Shown: in pieces, positions 45,530 to 55,962 of the stretch | Position numbering within the stretch: the first letter of the stretch is position 1 | How the letters are laid out: the number at the start of each line of letters is the position of its first letter | Source of the DNA: Lumbricus rubellus | Taxonomy: Eukaryota; Annelida; Clitellata; Crassiclitellata; Lumbricidae | Direction: 5' to 3' | Length of the DNA: 64,000 nt | Assembly (NCBI GenBank): GCA_945859605.1 | Contig: OX243815.1 | Location: forward strand, 26,007,900-26,071,899 | Notes under the pieces: model-generated | The model's input: the letters and a program-made list of their open reading frames with translations, nothing else | Told to the model about the DNA's origin: nothing | The model's database searches: none | Program-made: the position numbers and the translations under genes

Positions 45530-45752
45530 TGGCCTCCGAACAGTCCAGATTTGAATCCTGTCGACTATAAAATGTGGAGCGTGATGCAAGATTGAGCCTA
45601 CCAGACAACAATCCATGATATAAACGATCTGAAGCAACGCTTGTTGGAAGTGCGGGATGGCCTGAACCAGAGGATAATCGACGTTGCTGTTGCCCTTGCA
45701 ATGGCGCCAGCGCCCTCAGGCTTGCGTGCAAGCAGGAGGGGAACATTTTGAG
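45530..45752 (+). pseudogene. Tc1/mariner transposase C-terminal remnant
   Basis: Reads PPNSPDLNPVDYKMWSVMQD, a stop, then AYQTTIHDINDLKQRLLEV. It is homologous to the fragment at 39573-39848. In-frame stops and a lost N-terminal half make it inactive. The foldback element lies immediately upstream. Confidence 0.75.
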
Positions 45753-46094
45753 CATCTTAGTTAATTAAATTATCAAACCATACTGTTGGGGTCATATTGG
45801 TAGTTCAATTCTCTACATATCTGGAAAATTTTAGAATGATTAATCATCAGGCATTGGAGATAATAGGGAAACAGTTTATCGAATCTGCCAGAAAATTCCT
45901 TGTAAACTGCAATTTCGGTATATGAAGTTTAAATATTCATATCTTTTTATCCGTTCAACTTTATTTCATGAAATTTTGGAATCATATTCTTGGTCCACTT
46001 CTATAAATATTTGGAAAATTTTAGCTTGATATGTCATCAGGTGTTAGAGATATATGCAAAACAATTTGGCTTACTTTTTTTGAGTCACGGTGTA

Positions 46095-46509
46095 TTTACA
46101 TCATACATGCATGCATTACAACCAGAAGACATCTTTCATATATACTGTTTCTTTCTACAAACATCTGAATATCTCTTTAGCATCTTTCATCCTACTAGAT
46201 CATAGCATCTTCATTAATAATTGCTCATTCAGACGGCGCCAGCAATGCATCATTTTTTGGCGTAAATGCTTCCTCATTAGTTCCCAGTTATGTCACGATT
46301 GCTTGGCTTTATAGTCGTTTTATATCCAGAGCGCTAGACATGATCGAAATGATTATTTCTTCACATCATGTCTTATTGATCGCAGTTTCTTTTGGGTGGA
46401 CAATGGACATCGACAGCAGCAGCATCGATGTCATTTCAATAATAATTAGCAGTCTCTCTCTTTTAACTCAATATTGAATACGGTCGCGTTCACTGCAGCG
46501 CATGTCAAT
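46095..46509. other. Upstream flank of the receptor gene, nothing recognised
   Basis: Short ORFs (45990-46205, 46090-46314) have no domains. No TATA box or initiator can be placed with confidence. Confidence 0.5.
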
Positions 46510-46517
46510 TTTATTTG

Positions 46518-46711
46518 CAGGGCTTTTTTAACGTGCAGTTGTACACAAAATGAGCCGTTCTAAATGGATTTGTGCAGTTGTAGAAGCACTTTTGTACAGT
46601 TAAAACTAGCAAAAAGGGTCATTGTCGTCCGATTGGAGGTAATTTATCATGGAAGATGAGAATGGAAAGAAGGAGTTGTGCAGTTCTAAAAGTTCCTTTA
46701 AAACAACCCTG
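46518..46711 (-). mobile_element. hAT-like MITE just upstream of the receptor ATG
   Basis: 194 bp with ends CAGGGCTTTTTTAACG and AAACAACCCTG. Perfect 8-bp target duplication TTTATTTG (46510-46517 and 46712-46719). It is the inverted homologue of 30262-30442. It ends 55 bp before the start codon, so it probably lies in the promoter or 5' untranslated region. Confidence 0.88.
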
Positions 46712-46766
46712 TTTATTTGGACTTTAGGATAGCACGTTAAAGGTCGACAACAACAACAACATCACC

Positions 46767-47609
46767 ATGAACTCCTCTTCCTCGGCGTCCGTCAACGATC
46801 CGCTCTGCAGCTACGAGTACGACTCGATTGGCGATGAGGATGGGAACACGACATGCCCACCGGGGCCCGACGACTATGAGCCGGATCGACGGAGATCGGT
46901 CGAGGCGAAGCTCGCGCTCTGCTTCATCTACGCCCTCATCTTCGTCGCCGGGGTCGTCGGCAACGGTCTCGTCATCTACGTCATCCTGCGATTCGCCAAG
47001 ATGCACTCCGTCACGAACCAGTACATCTGCAACCTGGCCATCTCCGACACGCTCTACCTGGTCGGTCTGTCGCTGCTCATCGTCACCGTCTTCCACGAGA
47101 CGTGGATCTTCGGCGTCGTCATGTGCAAGGTCTTCTACATCCTCACGTCGATCAACTCCTTCGCAGGCGTCTTTACCCTGACCGTCATGAGCGCCGACCG
47201 ATACCTGGCCGTCTGCCACCCGATCAGCTCCATCGGGTATCGAACCTCGACCGTGTCGCGGTGGATCTGCGTTGGGGTGTGGCTGGCGTCGCTGATCTTC
47301 ATGATCCCCATCTGTGTGTACGCCAACACGGAGTCGAACGGGGACAGGGAGTCGTGCGTCATCCGCTGGCCCATCGACGACGCAGCGCTGGCCGCCAAGG
47401 CGTTCATCTGGTACGCGTTCCTCATCGGATTCGCCATTCCCGTCACACTCATCTCCGTCTTCTATACGCTCGTCGTCGTTCGACTGAAGACTGCCGGGCC
47501 TGGAAAGAAGTCGCAGGAGAAGAAGAAGACTCACAGGAAGGTGACGAAGATGGTTCTTGCCGTCATCGCTGCTTACGTCATCTGCTGGCTGCCATATTGG
47601 ATCATTCAG
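46767..47609 (+). CDS. Somatostatin/allatostatin-C-type GPCR, exon 1 (N-terminus to TM6)
   Basis: 281 codons of a class A G-protein-coupled receptor for a neuropeptide, acting at the plasma membrane. Asn2 and Asn27 (NTT) are N-glycosylation sequons. Class A anchors are all present: N66 in GNGLVIYVIL (TM1), D94 in NLAISD (TM2), C120 before TM3 paired with C197 in ESCVIRWP, D144-R145-Y146, P225 (TM5) and CWLP 273-276 (TM6). SINSFAGVFTLTVMSADRYL and AVCHPISS with VYANT resemble allatostatin-C and somatostatin receptors most closely. The start ATG follows CATCACC and is the first in frame. The exon ends CATTCAG|GTATAG. Codons are GC-rich at third positions, unlike the AT-rich surroundings. Galanin- or opioid-type receptors are the alternative. 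Confidence 0.88.
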
Positions 47610-47654
47610 GTATAGGAGAGACCGACATCTTTCTTGTCTATTGAGACTTCTATG

Positions 47655-47797
47655 TTTATGTGGGTTGTGTTGTATTGAAATGTATTGCATTGCATCGTAT
47701 TGTATTACGTTGTATTGTATTGTATTGCATTGCATCGTATTGTATTGCGTTGCATTGTATTGCATTGTATTGTATTGCGTTGTGTTGTATTGAATTG
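47655..47797 (+). repeat. (TATTG)n pentanucleotide repeat near the intron donor
   Basis: Impure TATTG/CATTG/CGTTG array beginning about 45 bp after the donor. Confidence 0.85.
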
Positions 47798-47804
47798 TAT
47801 CTGA

Positions 47805-48010
47805 CCATTTATAAAGCGCTTCTCGCCGCAAGAGCCTTTCAGAAGCGCTCCCACTGCGTGCAAGAGCGATAGAAAAGGTAGGTTTTGAGATGAGATGCAG
47901 AGTTGCAGACAAGAAAAGACTACCAGAGACAGCGCAAACTGATGGAGGGGGTCCATTTCGTGTAGAGGGACAAATGAAGGCAACTGATCTGGATTGAGAC
48001 ATAGCGGTAC
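47805..48010. repeat. Dispersed repeat, copy A
   Basis: Shares CATTTATAAAGCGCTTCTC-like and CAGAAGCGCTCCCA phrases, and a following purine-rich stretch, with 51600-51850. Could be a SINE or non-LTR remnant; the family is unknown. Confidence 0.35.
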
Positions 48011-48976
48011 CGACACAGGGAACAAAGAAGTCAAGTCAAGATCTGAGGATCTAAGTCTTCTAAGAGTACGCAGTGAGGTGTACTATAGCAGTAAGGGGCG
48101 AAGTATAAGATTACAAGGATACTTCGGACCAAGTCCCAACTGATGCTTGTCCTACTATTTATGTATACGTATAGTATGTATAGATCTATACGTAGCTATA
48201 GGTATATAGGTAGATATGTCAGTGGATTGGTAGGCAGGTGCGGACATACATACATGTCGTAAGAAGATCTACAGAAAGACTATACATAGTGAATACGCAA
48301 ATACATGTATACTATAGGCAGATACAGTAGACATAGACGAATAAATGGAAGCACTTACATGTATTTAAGCCACTGAAAAGATGAATGAATGACTGAGTGA
48401 GGAGGAGCGCAGGGTGGACCATTAATTGTATTCCACGAACGATCACCTGTCCGAATATACGAATGGGGCTTACTAAGCTTCGCTACATCTATACACAATA
48501 GTGTCGTGCAATACGAGACATTCATTCAACCATTCATTCATTCATTCATTCATTCATTCAATTGCTTATCACCCTTCGAGAATTTATTCAGGAGCCTTTC
48601 TTCCACGCAGTCTGAGCCACGAATAAAGGATTAAAGAGACTTAAATCTATACATGTCCATGATTTATTGAGCCCAGTTTTGTTGATCGGGGTGATCGGGG
48701 TGTAGCCTACTCCGAGAAAGTTTACTCCAGATGGGGTCGTCTACCATTGGAATACGTTCAGCGTTGTTCAATGGTCTGAAGCGGGCTTGCATATAATAGG
48801 AAGAAAGTGTCTATAGGAATTCATTCGACGTCGTGGTAGGATCGCCCGACGGGTATTAAACATGTAGACAGAGATGGGGTGTATACATGTAGATCAGATG
48901 GAGCACATGTATGCATGAATGCTGCAGCGACAGAAACTAAAGCTCCAATCAGGCAACAGTCGCTGTGGTCGAATTG
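48011..48976. other. Intronic stretch, nothing gene-like
   Basis: Contains a short CATT tetramer run at about 48526-48560. No gene or RNA recognised. Confidence 0.55.
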
Positions 48977-49010
48977 ACTGTAGTATGGGTGAAGACCAAA
49001 ACCGCTTCAT

Positions 49011-49216
49011 GTGAGAGAGAGAGAGAGACAGACAGAGACAGAGACATAGACAGACAGAGACAGAGACATAGACAGACAGAGACAGACAGAGACACAGAGA
49101 CAGAGACCAGCACAGACAGAGATATAGTGACAGAAGCACAGAGGAGAGAGAGAAAGAAACAGAGAAAGACAGAGAGTGAAAGAGAGAGAGAAACAGATAG
49201 AAAGACAGATAGACAT

Positions 49217-49273
<57 letters not shown>

Positions 49274-49365
49274 GACACACAGGCAGAGACAGAGACAAGT
49301 ACACGCAAAGAGACAGAAAGAAGTAGAGAGAAGAGAGACAGACACACACCCACACACACACACAG
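49011..49365. repeat. GACA/GA/CA compound microsatellite
   Basis: Impure GACAGA array with a pure GACA section at about 49205-49272, ending in CA repeats. ORFs on either strand here are artefacts. Confidence 0.95.
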
Positions 49366-50038
49366 AATGAAAGAGGGAGAAAGAAAAGGAAAAGAGAGAG
49401 AAAGATGTACTGGTGTGTATCGTGCGTCTATTCTTTTACCATCGTTAATTATTCATTGTATCGGTTTACAAAATAATTACCGGGTAATTAATTTGCAACG
49501 GTCAATGACGAAGCGAGTGTTTTCACGGTTCGACCACCGTGACGCAGTGTCTCAATGAGCATCATCAGTTTTTCATTGTCACCAAAAATTATTGCGATGG
49601 CGTATATAATTATATTTACAGTTTTCACAACGCATGAGTAAATGTCCGTTCTATATTGTCCTATAATTAATTGCATTCAGGTAAAATCATTGTCCACCAG
49701 TTTTATCGTGTTAATTTATAATCATGCTAAACTTACAGCGAATTAATAAATCGACTAATTTTCACACCCACATCTAATTAATTAACACGTTGCTGGGTTG
49801 GATGATAAGCTTAAACAATGGCTCCCGATTCAGCCGCAAGAAATTAAAAGAGACACAGAACAGAGAAGATTGCTGTTTTGGCAATTTGGCTTCTTAGAGC
49901 TGCGCGAGAAAAGAATAATTAGACCGCAATTAAATGCAGGAATAGTCGTATTATCCAGTATATCCAGTGTCTCGAAATGTGTCTTCCAATATACACGTAC
50001 ACTGTAGGCCTACAGTGTACACACTGTACAGTGTACAC
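49366..50038. other. Intronic stretch, nothing gene-like
   Basis: Near 49990-50042 a short stretch repeats GTACACTGTAGG and GTGTAC palindromic words. Otherwise unrecognised. Confidence 0.5.
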
Positions 50039-50046
50039 TCTACAGT

Positions 50047-50468
50047 CATGGGTGCCCGCAGAAAATTTTGCAGGAGGGGGCAAAAAATTCTACGATGGTC
50101 ACGGTTAAATTTTTCAGTGACAAGAGCATGAAAAATACAGCGCTGGAAATTAAAAACACGGGTATTTTTTCAAAGAGGTTTCTTAATGCAAATTTCTCAG
50201 TTTCATTTTGTGTAATATTTTTAATATAGTTTCCTAAGTGCAAAAAATTTGTTAAAAATCCAAAAGTACATACAGATGTTAAAAAGTAGGTCCATGAAGG
50301 GCTCTCTACATATTTATTTCTATAGAGATTACTAAACGTAAATTTATGACTTTCACTGTGTGTATCATTCGTATTATTAGTGTTTTAATGCAAAGAAATT
50401 TGTTAAAAATAGTTTCACTTTTCCAGAGGGGGCAGGTGCCCCCTTGCCACTATGTGCGGGCGCCCATG
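50047..50468. mobile_element. hAT-like MITE, CATGGGCGCCCGCA family
   Basis: Ends CATGGGTGCCCGCA and TGCGGGCGCCCATG. Target duplication TCTACAGT (50039-50046) versus TGTACAGT (50469-50476), seven of eight. It is about half the length of its relative at 41782-42645 and inverted to it. Confidence 0.82.
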
Positions 50469-50476
50469 TGTACAGT

Positions 50477-51270
50477 TCCGTGTAAACGAAATCTTTGCAG
50501 ACGACATCGAACCTAAACATTTACCAGCATATATATATCTGCGGTTGCCGAGATGCGTGACTGTGTTGCCGAGGAGCTTTCTCATTTCAGGTCTAATATA
50601 AACGCGATCTATGGATAAGATATACGACATATAGGCTAGTGATAGGAAATTGGAAAGCGAGTGGAGGAATGCGAAGGCCCAACAGTGGAAGAGGGAGGGA
50701 GGGGAAGATAAATGCAAAGGTAAACTAGAGCGTGTAAAGAACGGCTTAGACATAGTAGGAGGAAGATATTATGGAAGCAGAAACAAAGGCAGATGGAAAG
50801 AGTGAGGTAGACAATGCACCAATATGCATAACCAATACACGAGAAGGAGAAACATTATTATTGTGGTGAATACGAGGAGGAGGATGAGAGAGGTAGGTGT
50901 AGGATAATGACGGCGTTTCATCCTGATCGAAATGGAGCACATGTGCCAGAAACATTGAACATACTTTCATTTATACAATGTACATTCTTTCGGGACAACG
51001 GAGTGTGACCATAGAGCGCCTAACTGACTTCAAACTCCCCATTACCAAGAATCAGGACGAAACATTTATAACAGTTGATATTTTACTATAATCATGCCTT
51101 TGATAAACATAATATAAGTTCATACGCAGGTGTTCGAAAGGCAGAAACACGGTTGAAACTTATCGCATATAATGGATATATCACGAGTTAAAAAACCACA
51201 ATTTAAATTTGCATTTCAGTTGCTTATAATGCTACTGGCGTTTTCTCTTGTTCTCTGTTGCTGAATACCG
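50477..51270. other. Intronic stretch with unrecognised coding-like phrases
   Basis: Two overlapping short + strand frames (about 50927-51092 and 51091-51190) read as peptides of normal composition, for example IERLTDFKLPITKNQDETF, but lack a shared frame. They could be remnants of an unknown mobile-element gene, or chance. Confidence 0.25.
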
Positions 51271-51411
51271 ATGCGGCCGCGAAGACGTCATTACAAACGG
51301 AGGAGAACTCCAGTCTTCAACAAAGAAAAACGGTTGAGGCGTTTCATTAACGGCATCCTAAAGAAGTCGGAATTGGTTCGGCGCCTGCAGCGAAGGCCAG
51401 CGCTTGATTGA
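51271..51411 (+). CDS. Short ORF for a very basic 46-residue peptide
   Basis: Starts MRPRRRHYKRRRTPVF and ends RRLQRRPALD. About a third of the residues are Arg, and Lys adds more. An in-frame stop lies two codons upstream of the ATG, so it does not extend 5'. I do not recognise it; Arg-rich peptides of this size occur as nucleic-acid-packaging proteins in DNA viruses and large DNA transposons, but there is no motif to claim that. It lies inside the receptor intron on the same strand and may be chance. Confidence 0.2.
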   Translation: MRPRRRHYKRRRTPVFNKEKRLRRFINGILKKSELVRRLQRRPALD

Positions 51412-52674
51412 AATGCTTGATTGAAATGAATCGTAGTTGTAATTGAATTTTTTTATAGCGCCAGTTCAGGGAGATTCACACGCGCTTCTTCTTCCGACCC
51501 AACGCAATGTAATGACGATTAGACGAAAATAGAGGAGAGGTAAAAAGAAAGTCATGTCGCAGGTCGGGCTGACCTCAGTCAATGTCATCGTGAATGTGTA
51601 TTGCATTTAATCATTTACAAAGGGTGAACCGTTCAGAGGCGCTCCCAGTGTGCAATGCCGCGTGAGAAGAAAAGTTTTGAGAAGAGAGAAGGAAGAAGAC
51701 AGAATTTTAAAGAGAACAGAATTGAGGAGAAAGCGCATTGCATACAGAGAGAGAGAGAAGGACCAATTGAGGCAAATGATGGAGACCAAGCGATAGCAGG
51801 TCTGCATATATAGGGTCGGTGATAGAAATGCCGGGGACCCTCGAAGCATATAGTGTCTTGTCTGCTCTTGAACACAGCTGCTCAAAAGACGGGATATCCT
51901 CAGGGACATAATTTTATCCCATCCGACAAAATCGCTTCAATACAGTCTTCAGCATTCTTCGACCCCCAGCGCCAACAAATTCCACCATTAAGACGACTAG
52001 TATAATAGAGCAAACCATCCACAAGTGTGGACATCACAACATCAACATCATCTACGACATCTTAGTTCATGCGGTACATAGAATGATTAAGAACCTATAG
52101 AGTCTAATAGCATATTGATTGTATATGCTCGTTCACGCAACTAACATTAACGTGCTTGTCGAAAATGAACGAGCTCAAAATAGTATCTCCCAATATTTTC
52201 CTATGGTCTGTACTCGAGTTTGACCCGGCGTTATAGCGGGACAACTTGCTTGTGATTATTACTGTTAGACACAGCGTATAGTTATTATTATCTCTTGAGT
52301 GTTATTTTTAGTTTTGCCTTCTCCGCTCAATACGAGGTCATCTCCGATATTCTATAGATAGTGGAGGCGCTTGGTGCAGGCACAATCGAATATCAATAAT
52401 TACTCAGCATATTTAAACAGCCTGATGGCAGTAGGCCTATGTCTCGCTCTAAATTTTTAAATGGTAGCTAAGCAATTTACTGATCCCAGCCCAGACCCAC
52501 GAACAATACTGAAATTAATAGATTCATCTGTTGAAACTACTCTGTTGAATTTTATTCTGTCGTTCCTTCTTTCAAGGTATTCCACCACAGCCCAATATTT
52601 TGCACTGTATCAGAAAAAGGAGCACAGTCAATTTTGCCGATATTCGTGTCGAACCACATTGAATACTTGGACAG
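51412..52674. other. Intronic stretch with one dispersed repeat
   Basis: About 51600-51850 is the partner of the repeat at 47805-48010. The short - strand ORFs over it and the + strand ORF at 52461-52712 are not supported. Confidence 0.4.
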
Positions 52675-53138
52675 TTAATGACAATAACATGAACGCAATG
52701 ACAATAACATGAACGCAATGACAATAACATGAACGCAATGACAATAACATGAACGCAATGACAATAACATGAACGCAATGACAATAACATGAACGCAATG
52801 ACAATAACATGAACGCAATGACAATAACATGAACGCAATGACAATAACATGAACGCAATGACAATAACATGAACGCAATGACAATAACATGAACGCAACG
52901 ACAATAGTATGAACGCAATGACAATAACATGAACACAATGACAATAACATGAACGCAATGACAATAACATGAACACAATGACAATAACATGAACGCAATG
53001 ACAATAACATGAACACAATGACAATAACATGAACGCAATGACAATAACATGAACACAATGACAATAACATGAACGCAATGACAATAACATGAACACAATG
53101 ACAATAACATGAACGCAATGACAATAACATGAACGAAA
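52675..53138 (+). repeat. 20-bp minisatellite, ~23 units
   Basis: Unit AATGACAATAACATGAACGC with almost no indels. From about 52920 to 53110 the units alternate strictly between GAACGC and GAACAC forms, giving a 40-bp higher-order period. One diverged unit lies near 52900-52915. The unit is not a multiple of three, so the long ORFs in three frames are artefacts. Confidence 0.97.
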
Positions 53139-53249
53139 TAGTTTGAACAATTGCAGTGAGAGCCGCCAACGTCATCTTCGTCGAAGCAGACTGTCGGAAA
53201 ATAAGTTGATGAAATAAAATTTGATGATATTGAGGATGAAGCTGCATCG

Positions 53250-53400
53250 GATATATGTATATATATGCACATATATATATGCACATATATATATGCACAT
53301 ATATATCCGATACACATATATATATATATATATATGCACATATATATATATATGCACATATATATCCAATACACACATATTTATATAGCTTATATATATA
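53250..53400. repeat. (TA)n tract with GCACATATAT units
   Basis: Repeated ATATATGCACATATATAT phrases, and CCGATACACA / CCAATACACA variants. Confidence 0.9.
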
Positions 53401-53568
53401 ATTTGTAGTAAAAATGTCTAGCCATTAAATCATTAATAATAGATTAATTTCTCCGTCGTTCGGCTCAGAACCGACGTCAAATATATATGTGACAAGGATC
53501 TATGCTTGCACAAATATAAATTTTTAGTATTATTATTTTCCTCTGCCTGACTGTCTGTCTGCCAGTAT

Positions 53569-53615
<47 letters not shown>

Positions 53616-53870
53616 TTTCTGTTTGCGTCTCTTTATCTATCGTCTAATCAGCATTCTACTTAATTGCCAACGACATGCAACATTGACTATGTTATTTCAA
53701 GATGGTTTGTGGCTTTATATCTTGGAATATATAATTATATATATATATATATATATATGTACGGTAGCTGTCTTGTTACCATGACACTTTGAGTAATCTT
53801 TCACTCACAGTTGGTATAGGCGCCATCGATTGATGCTTGCCATTAGAAAGTATAGCGCTTAATAAATGTC
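53401..53870. other. Intronic stretch with CTGT and TA microsatellites
   Basis: CTGT array at about 53560-53614 and TA array at about 53730-53758. At 53850-53875 an AGCGCTTAATAAATGTCC tail precedes an AAT array. Confidence 0.75.
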
Positions 53871-54040
53871 CAACAATAATAATAATAATTATATCAATAG
53901 TAATTATCTATAGTAATAATAATAATAATATTAATATAATAATAATAATAATAATAGTAAGTTATTTGTTTACAAATTTGCTTTTATCGAGAGAGTTGAA
54001 GTCCCCGAGGGATCATGTTTACCTCGGGGCATAAAAAAAA

Positions 54041-54092
<52 letters not shown>

Positions 54093-54235
54093 TTTTATAT
54101 TAGGCGATAGATAAGTCCCTGAGGGATCCTGTATACCTCGGGGCAAAAAAAATTAAAAAAAAAAAAAAAAAATAATAATAATAAATAGTAATAATAATAC
54201 TAATAATAATAAATATTAATAAAATAATAATAATA
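53871..54235 (+). mobile_element. Two copies of a short stem-loop tail repeat with (AAT)n
   Basis: Each copy has GAAGTCCCCGAGGGATC or AAGTCCCTGAGGGATCC, an 11-nt loop and CCTCGGGG, then A-rich AAT arrays (54001-54095 and 54111-54200). The second copy is preceded by TTTTATATTAGGCGATAG. A third copy is inverted at 59606-59668. It looks like the 3' end of a SINE or non-LTR element with a terminal stem-loop. Confidence 0.6.
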
Positions 54236-54604
54236 ATGATAACAATGATAACGACAACAGCAAAAATAACAAATAACTATAGATGCTAATAGCAAAAAGG
54301 AGTATGCTATTCGAGAAATTATTGCCAGAAGCATTGCACTGAATCTGACGGGAATTATTAAGATGGAGAGACATCTCAAGAAGAATAAAAGACTAATTAT
54401 TGGAAGAAGAGAAACGAATATCTTTGGACATACTAATAATTATTCTCAATCTCGTCTGAGACATCAAAGACATCAAAGGACGGTGGAGGCAGCGGCAGCA
54501 AGTAAGACAGAGGACGAGAAAAAGCGAGAAATATGGAGAGCGGAGAGAGAATAAGAGAATGATACATGGAGTGCGACAGCGGAAGATGAAAGACAGAAGC
54601 CAAC

Positions 54605-54609
<5 letters not shown>
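54236..54609. other. Intronic stretch, nothing gene-like
   Basis: The ORF at 54363-54554 shows no domain. Confidence 0.45.
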
Positions 54610-54694
<85 letters not shown>

Positions 54695-55090
54695 AAAACA
54701 GACACATAGACAGACAGACATACGGACAGACAGAGGCAATGAGACAAAGACACAGACTGGGACAGACAGAGACAGACATACAGAGAGACAGACAGACAGA
54801 GAGAGTCAGAAACAGACAGAAAAAGATACGGACAGATGCAGAGAGAGGCAGAGAGAGAGAGGCAGAGAGAGACAGACAGACGGACAAACGGACGGACAGA
54901 GGCAATGGGACAAAGACACATACAGGAGAAGACGAAGACAGAGATAGACAAACAGAGAGACAAACAGAGAGAATCAGAGACAGACAGAAAAAGAGACAGA
55001 CAGAGGCGGAGAAAGAGACAGAGGCAGAGGCAGTGAGAGAAACATACAGAGAGACAGACAAACAGACAGAGACAAACAGAAAGACAGAGT
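54610..55090. repeat. (GA)n then GACA-type microsatellite
   Basis: Pure GA from about 54611 to 54691, then impure GACAGA repeats. ORFs on both strands (for example 54559-55149 and 54393-55061) are artefacts. Confidence 0.95.
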
Positions 55091-55163
55091 GTGTACCTCA
55101 GGTAATTAATCCTTCACTTATCCAGTATGAAAGGATTTACTGCCAATAATAATTCTTGTGAAG

Positions 55164-55280
55164 ATGGCGGCAATGGCAGAGCAGCAGCGTCGTGTGGCTT
55201 CTATGGCGAATGCAGAAACAGGGAACCAGTCATCGATTGAACATAGACTTACAGACAGGTTAATGAAGCAAATTGAAAAG
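55164..55280 (+). CDS. Putative first coding exon of an unidentified gene
   Basis: 39 codons beginning MAAMAEQQRRVASM and ending DRLMKQIEK, then AAG|GTACGC, a plausible donor at phase 0. The start context AAGATGGCGGC has A at -3 and G at +4, and is the same as the YY1-type element found over start codons of many animal genes. Composition is that of an ordinary soluble protein, in contrast to the low-complexity DNA on both sides. If not spliced, the frame runs into a CTG repeat as poly-Cys and stops. No downstream exon was found, and I do not recognise the protein. It lies in the receptor intron on the same strand. Chance is the main alternative. Confidence 0.4.
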
Positions 55281-55332
55281 GTACGCTGCTGCTGCTGCTG
55301 CTGCTGATGCTGCTGCTGCTGCTGCTGCTGCC
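55281..55332. repeat. (CTG)n microsatellite
   Basis: GCTGCTGCTG array directly after the putative donor. Confidence 0.9.
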
Positions 55333-55529
55333 AAGGCACTCAAGCTTTTCACTGTCGCATATTAATCATCATCGGCCACAAAGAAACGCTTCGTTTGTGC
55401 TACACGATCTGCGTAGCTGAATAATTATCATTCGCTATTATTTCTGTCAGTAATGAATAATTCTTTGTATCTAAACAGTTGATACATTGCATTGCATCGC
55501 TACATTCATTAATTATTTCGTTAGTTCAT
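55333..55529. other. Spacer, nothing recognised
   Basis: No feature recognised. Confidence 0.5.
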
Positions 55530-55680
55530 TTGTTCATTCATTCATTCATTCATTCATTCATTCATTCATTCATTCATTCATTCATTCATTCATTCGTTCG
55601 TTCGTTCGTTCGTTCGTTCGTTCGCTCGTTCATTTATTATTCATTCATTCGCGCCTTCATTCATTCATTTATTCATTATG
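55530..55680. repeat. (ATTC)n passing into (GTTC)n
   Basis: Tetranucleotide array switching from CATT to CGTT units at about 55594. Confidence 0.95.
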
Positions 55681-55719
55681 GACGTTTATATATATAACCC
55701 ACTTAAAGTTAATTACTCA

Positions 55720-55962
55720 GGAGCGCTCCCGATATAACCCCCCACCTGGAAAGAACCGTTTTAATGCCGCAACAAAGTGCATCTGAGTATACACTTAAGG
55801 CCTAAATGTTTAAGCAGTCTATTCCAGTATTGTGAGATCAACAACAGAGAAGGCATGGTGCTGCCCAAGCGCAGTTTGCGCACAGAGAACGAGAAATTCA
55901 TCCTGTGTAGTGGAATTGAGAGCGCATCTTTCCTGTACAGCCAGAATTGCAAGCTTTAACTA
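55720..55962 (+). pseudogene. Possible degraded non-LTR fragment
   Basis: One frame reads INNREGMVLPKRSLRTENEKF, loosely resembling the N-x-R...LP...T...F pattern near the C-terminus of CR1/L2-type reverse transcriptases. A GGAGCGCTCCC tail-like phrase lies upstream. Weak evidence. Confidence 0.25.

Larger units (their letters stand above)
44456..46092 (+). mobile_element. Tc1/mariner-type element with long duplicated termini
   Basis: Ends CACCGTGACTCAAAAAAAAG and the counterpart ending GAGTCACGGTG, flanked by TA (44454-44455 and 46093-46094). The inverted repeats extend over 200 bp on each side. On the left, a second diverged copy of the terminal sequence follows in tandem from about 44670 (AAAAAGTAAGCCAAAC). 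A similar second copy lies inside the right end. A transposase remnant is at 45530-45750. A foldback element is inserted at 44868. Confidence 0.85.

Noticed and set aside
46737..48002. 421-codon ORF on the - strand opposite the receptor exon
   Set aside because: It is the antisense shadow of GC-rich exon 1 and runs into the pentamer repeat. No domain.
48894..49558. Ser/Leu/Cys and Arg/Asp/Thr-rich ORFs
   Set aside because: Translation of GACA/GA microsatellites.
52572..53376. ORFs of up to 248 codons with repeated CYCHCVHVIV-type phrases
   Set aside because: Products of the 20-bp minisatellite, which cycles through all frames.
54363..55149. Arg/Glu-rich ORFs
   Set aside because: Translation of GA and GACA arrays.
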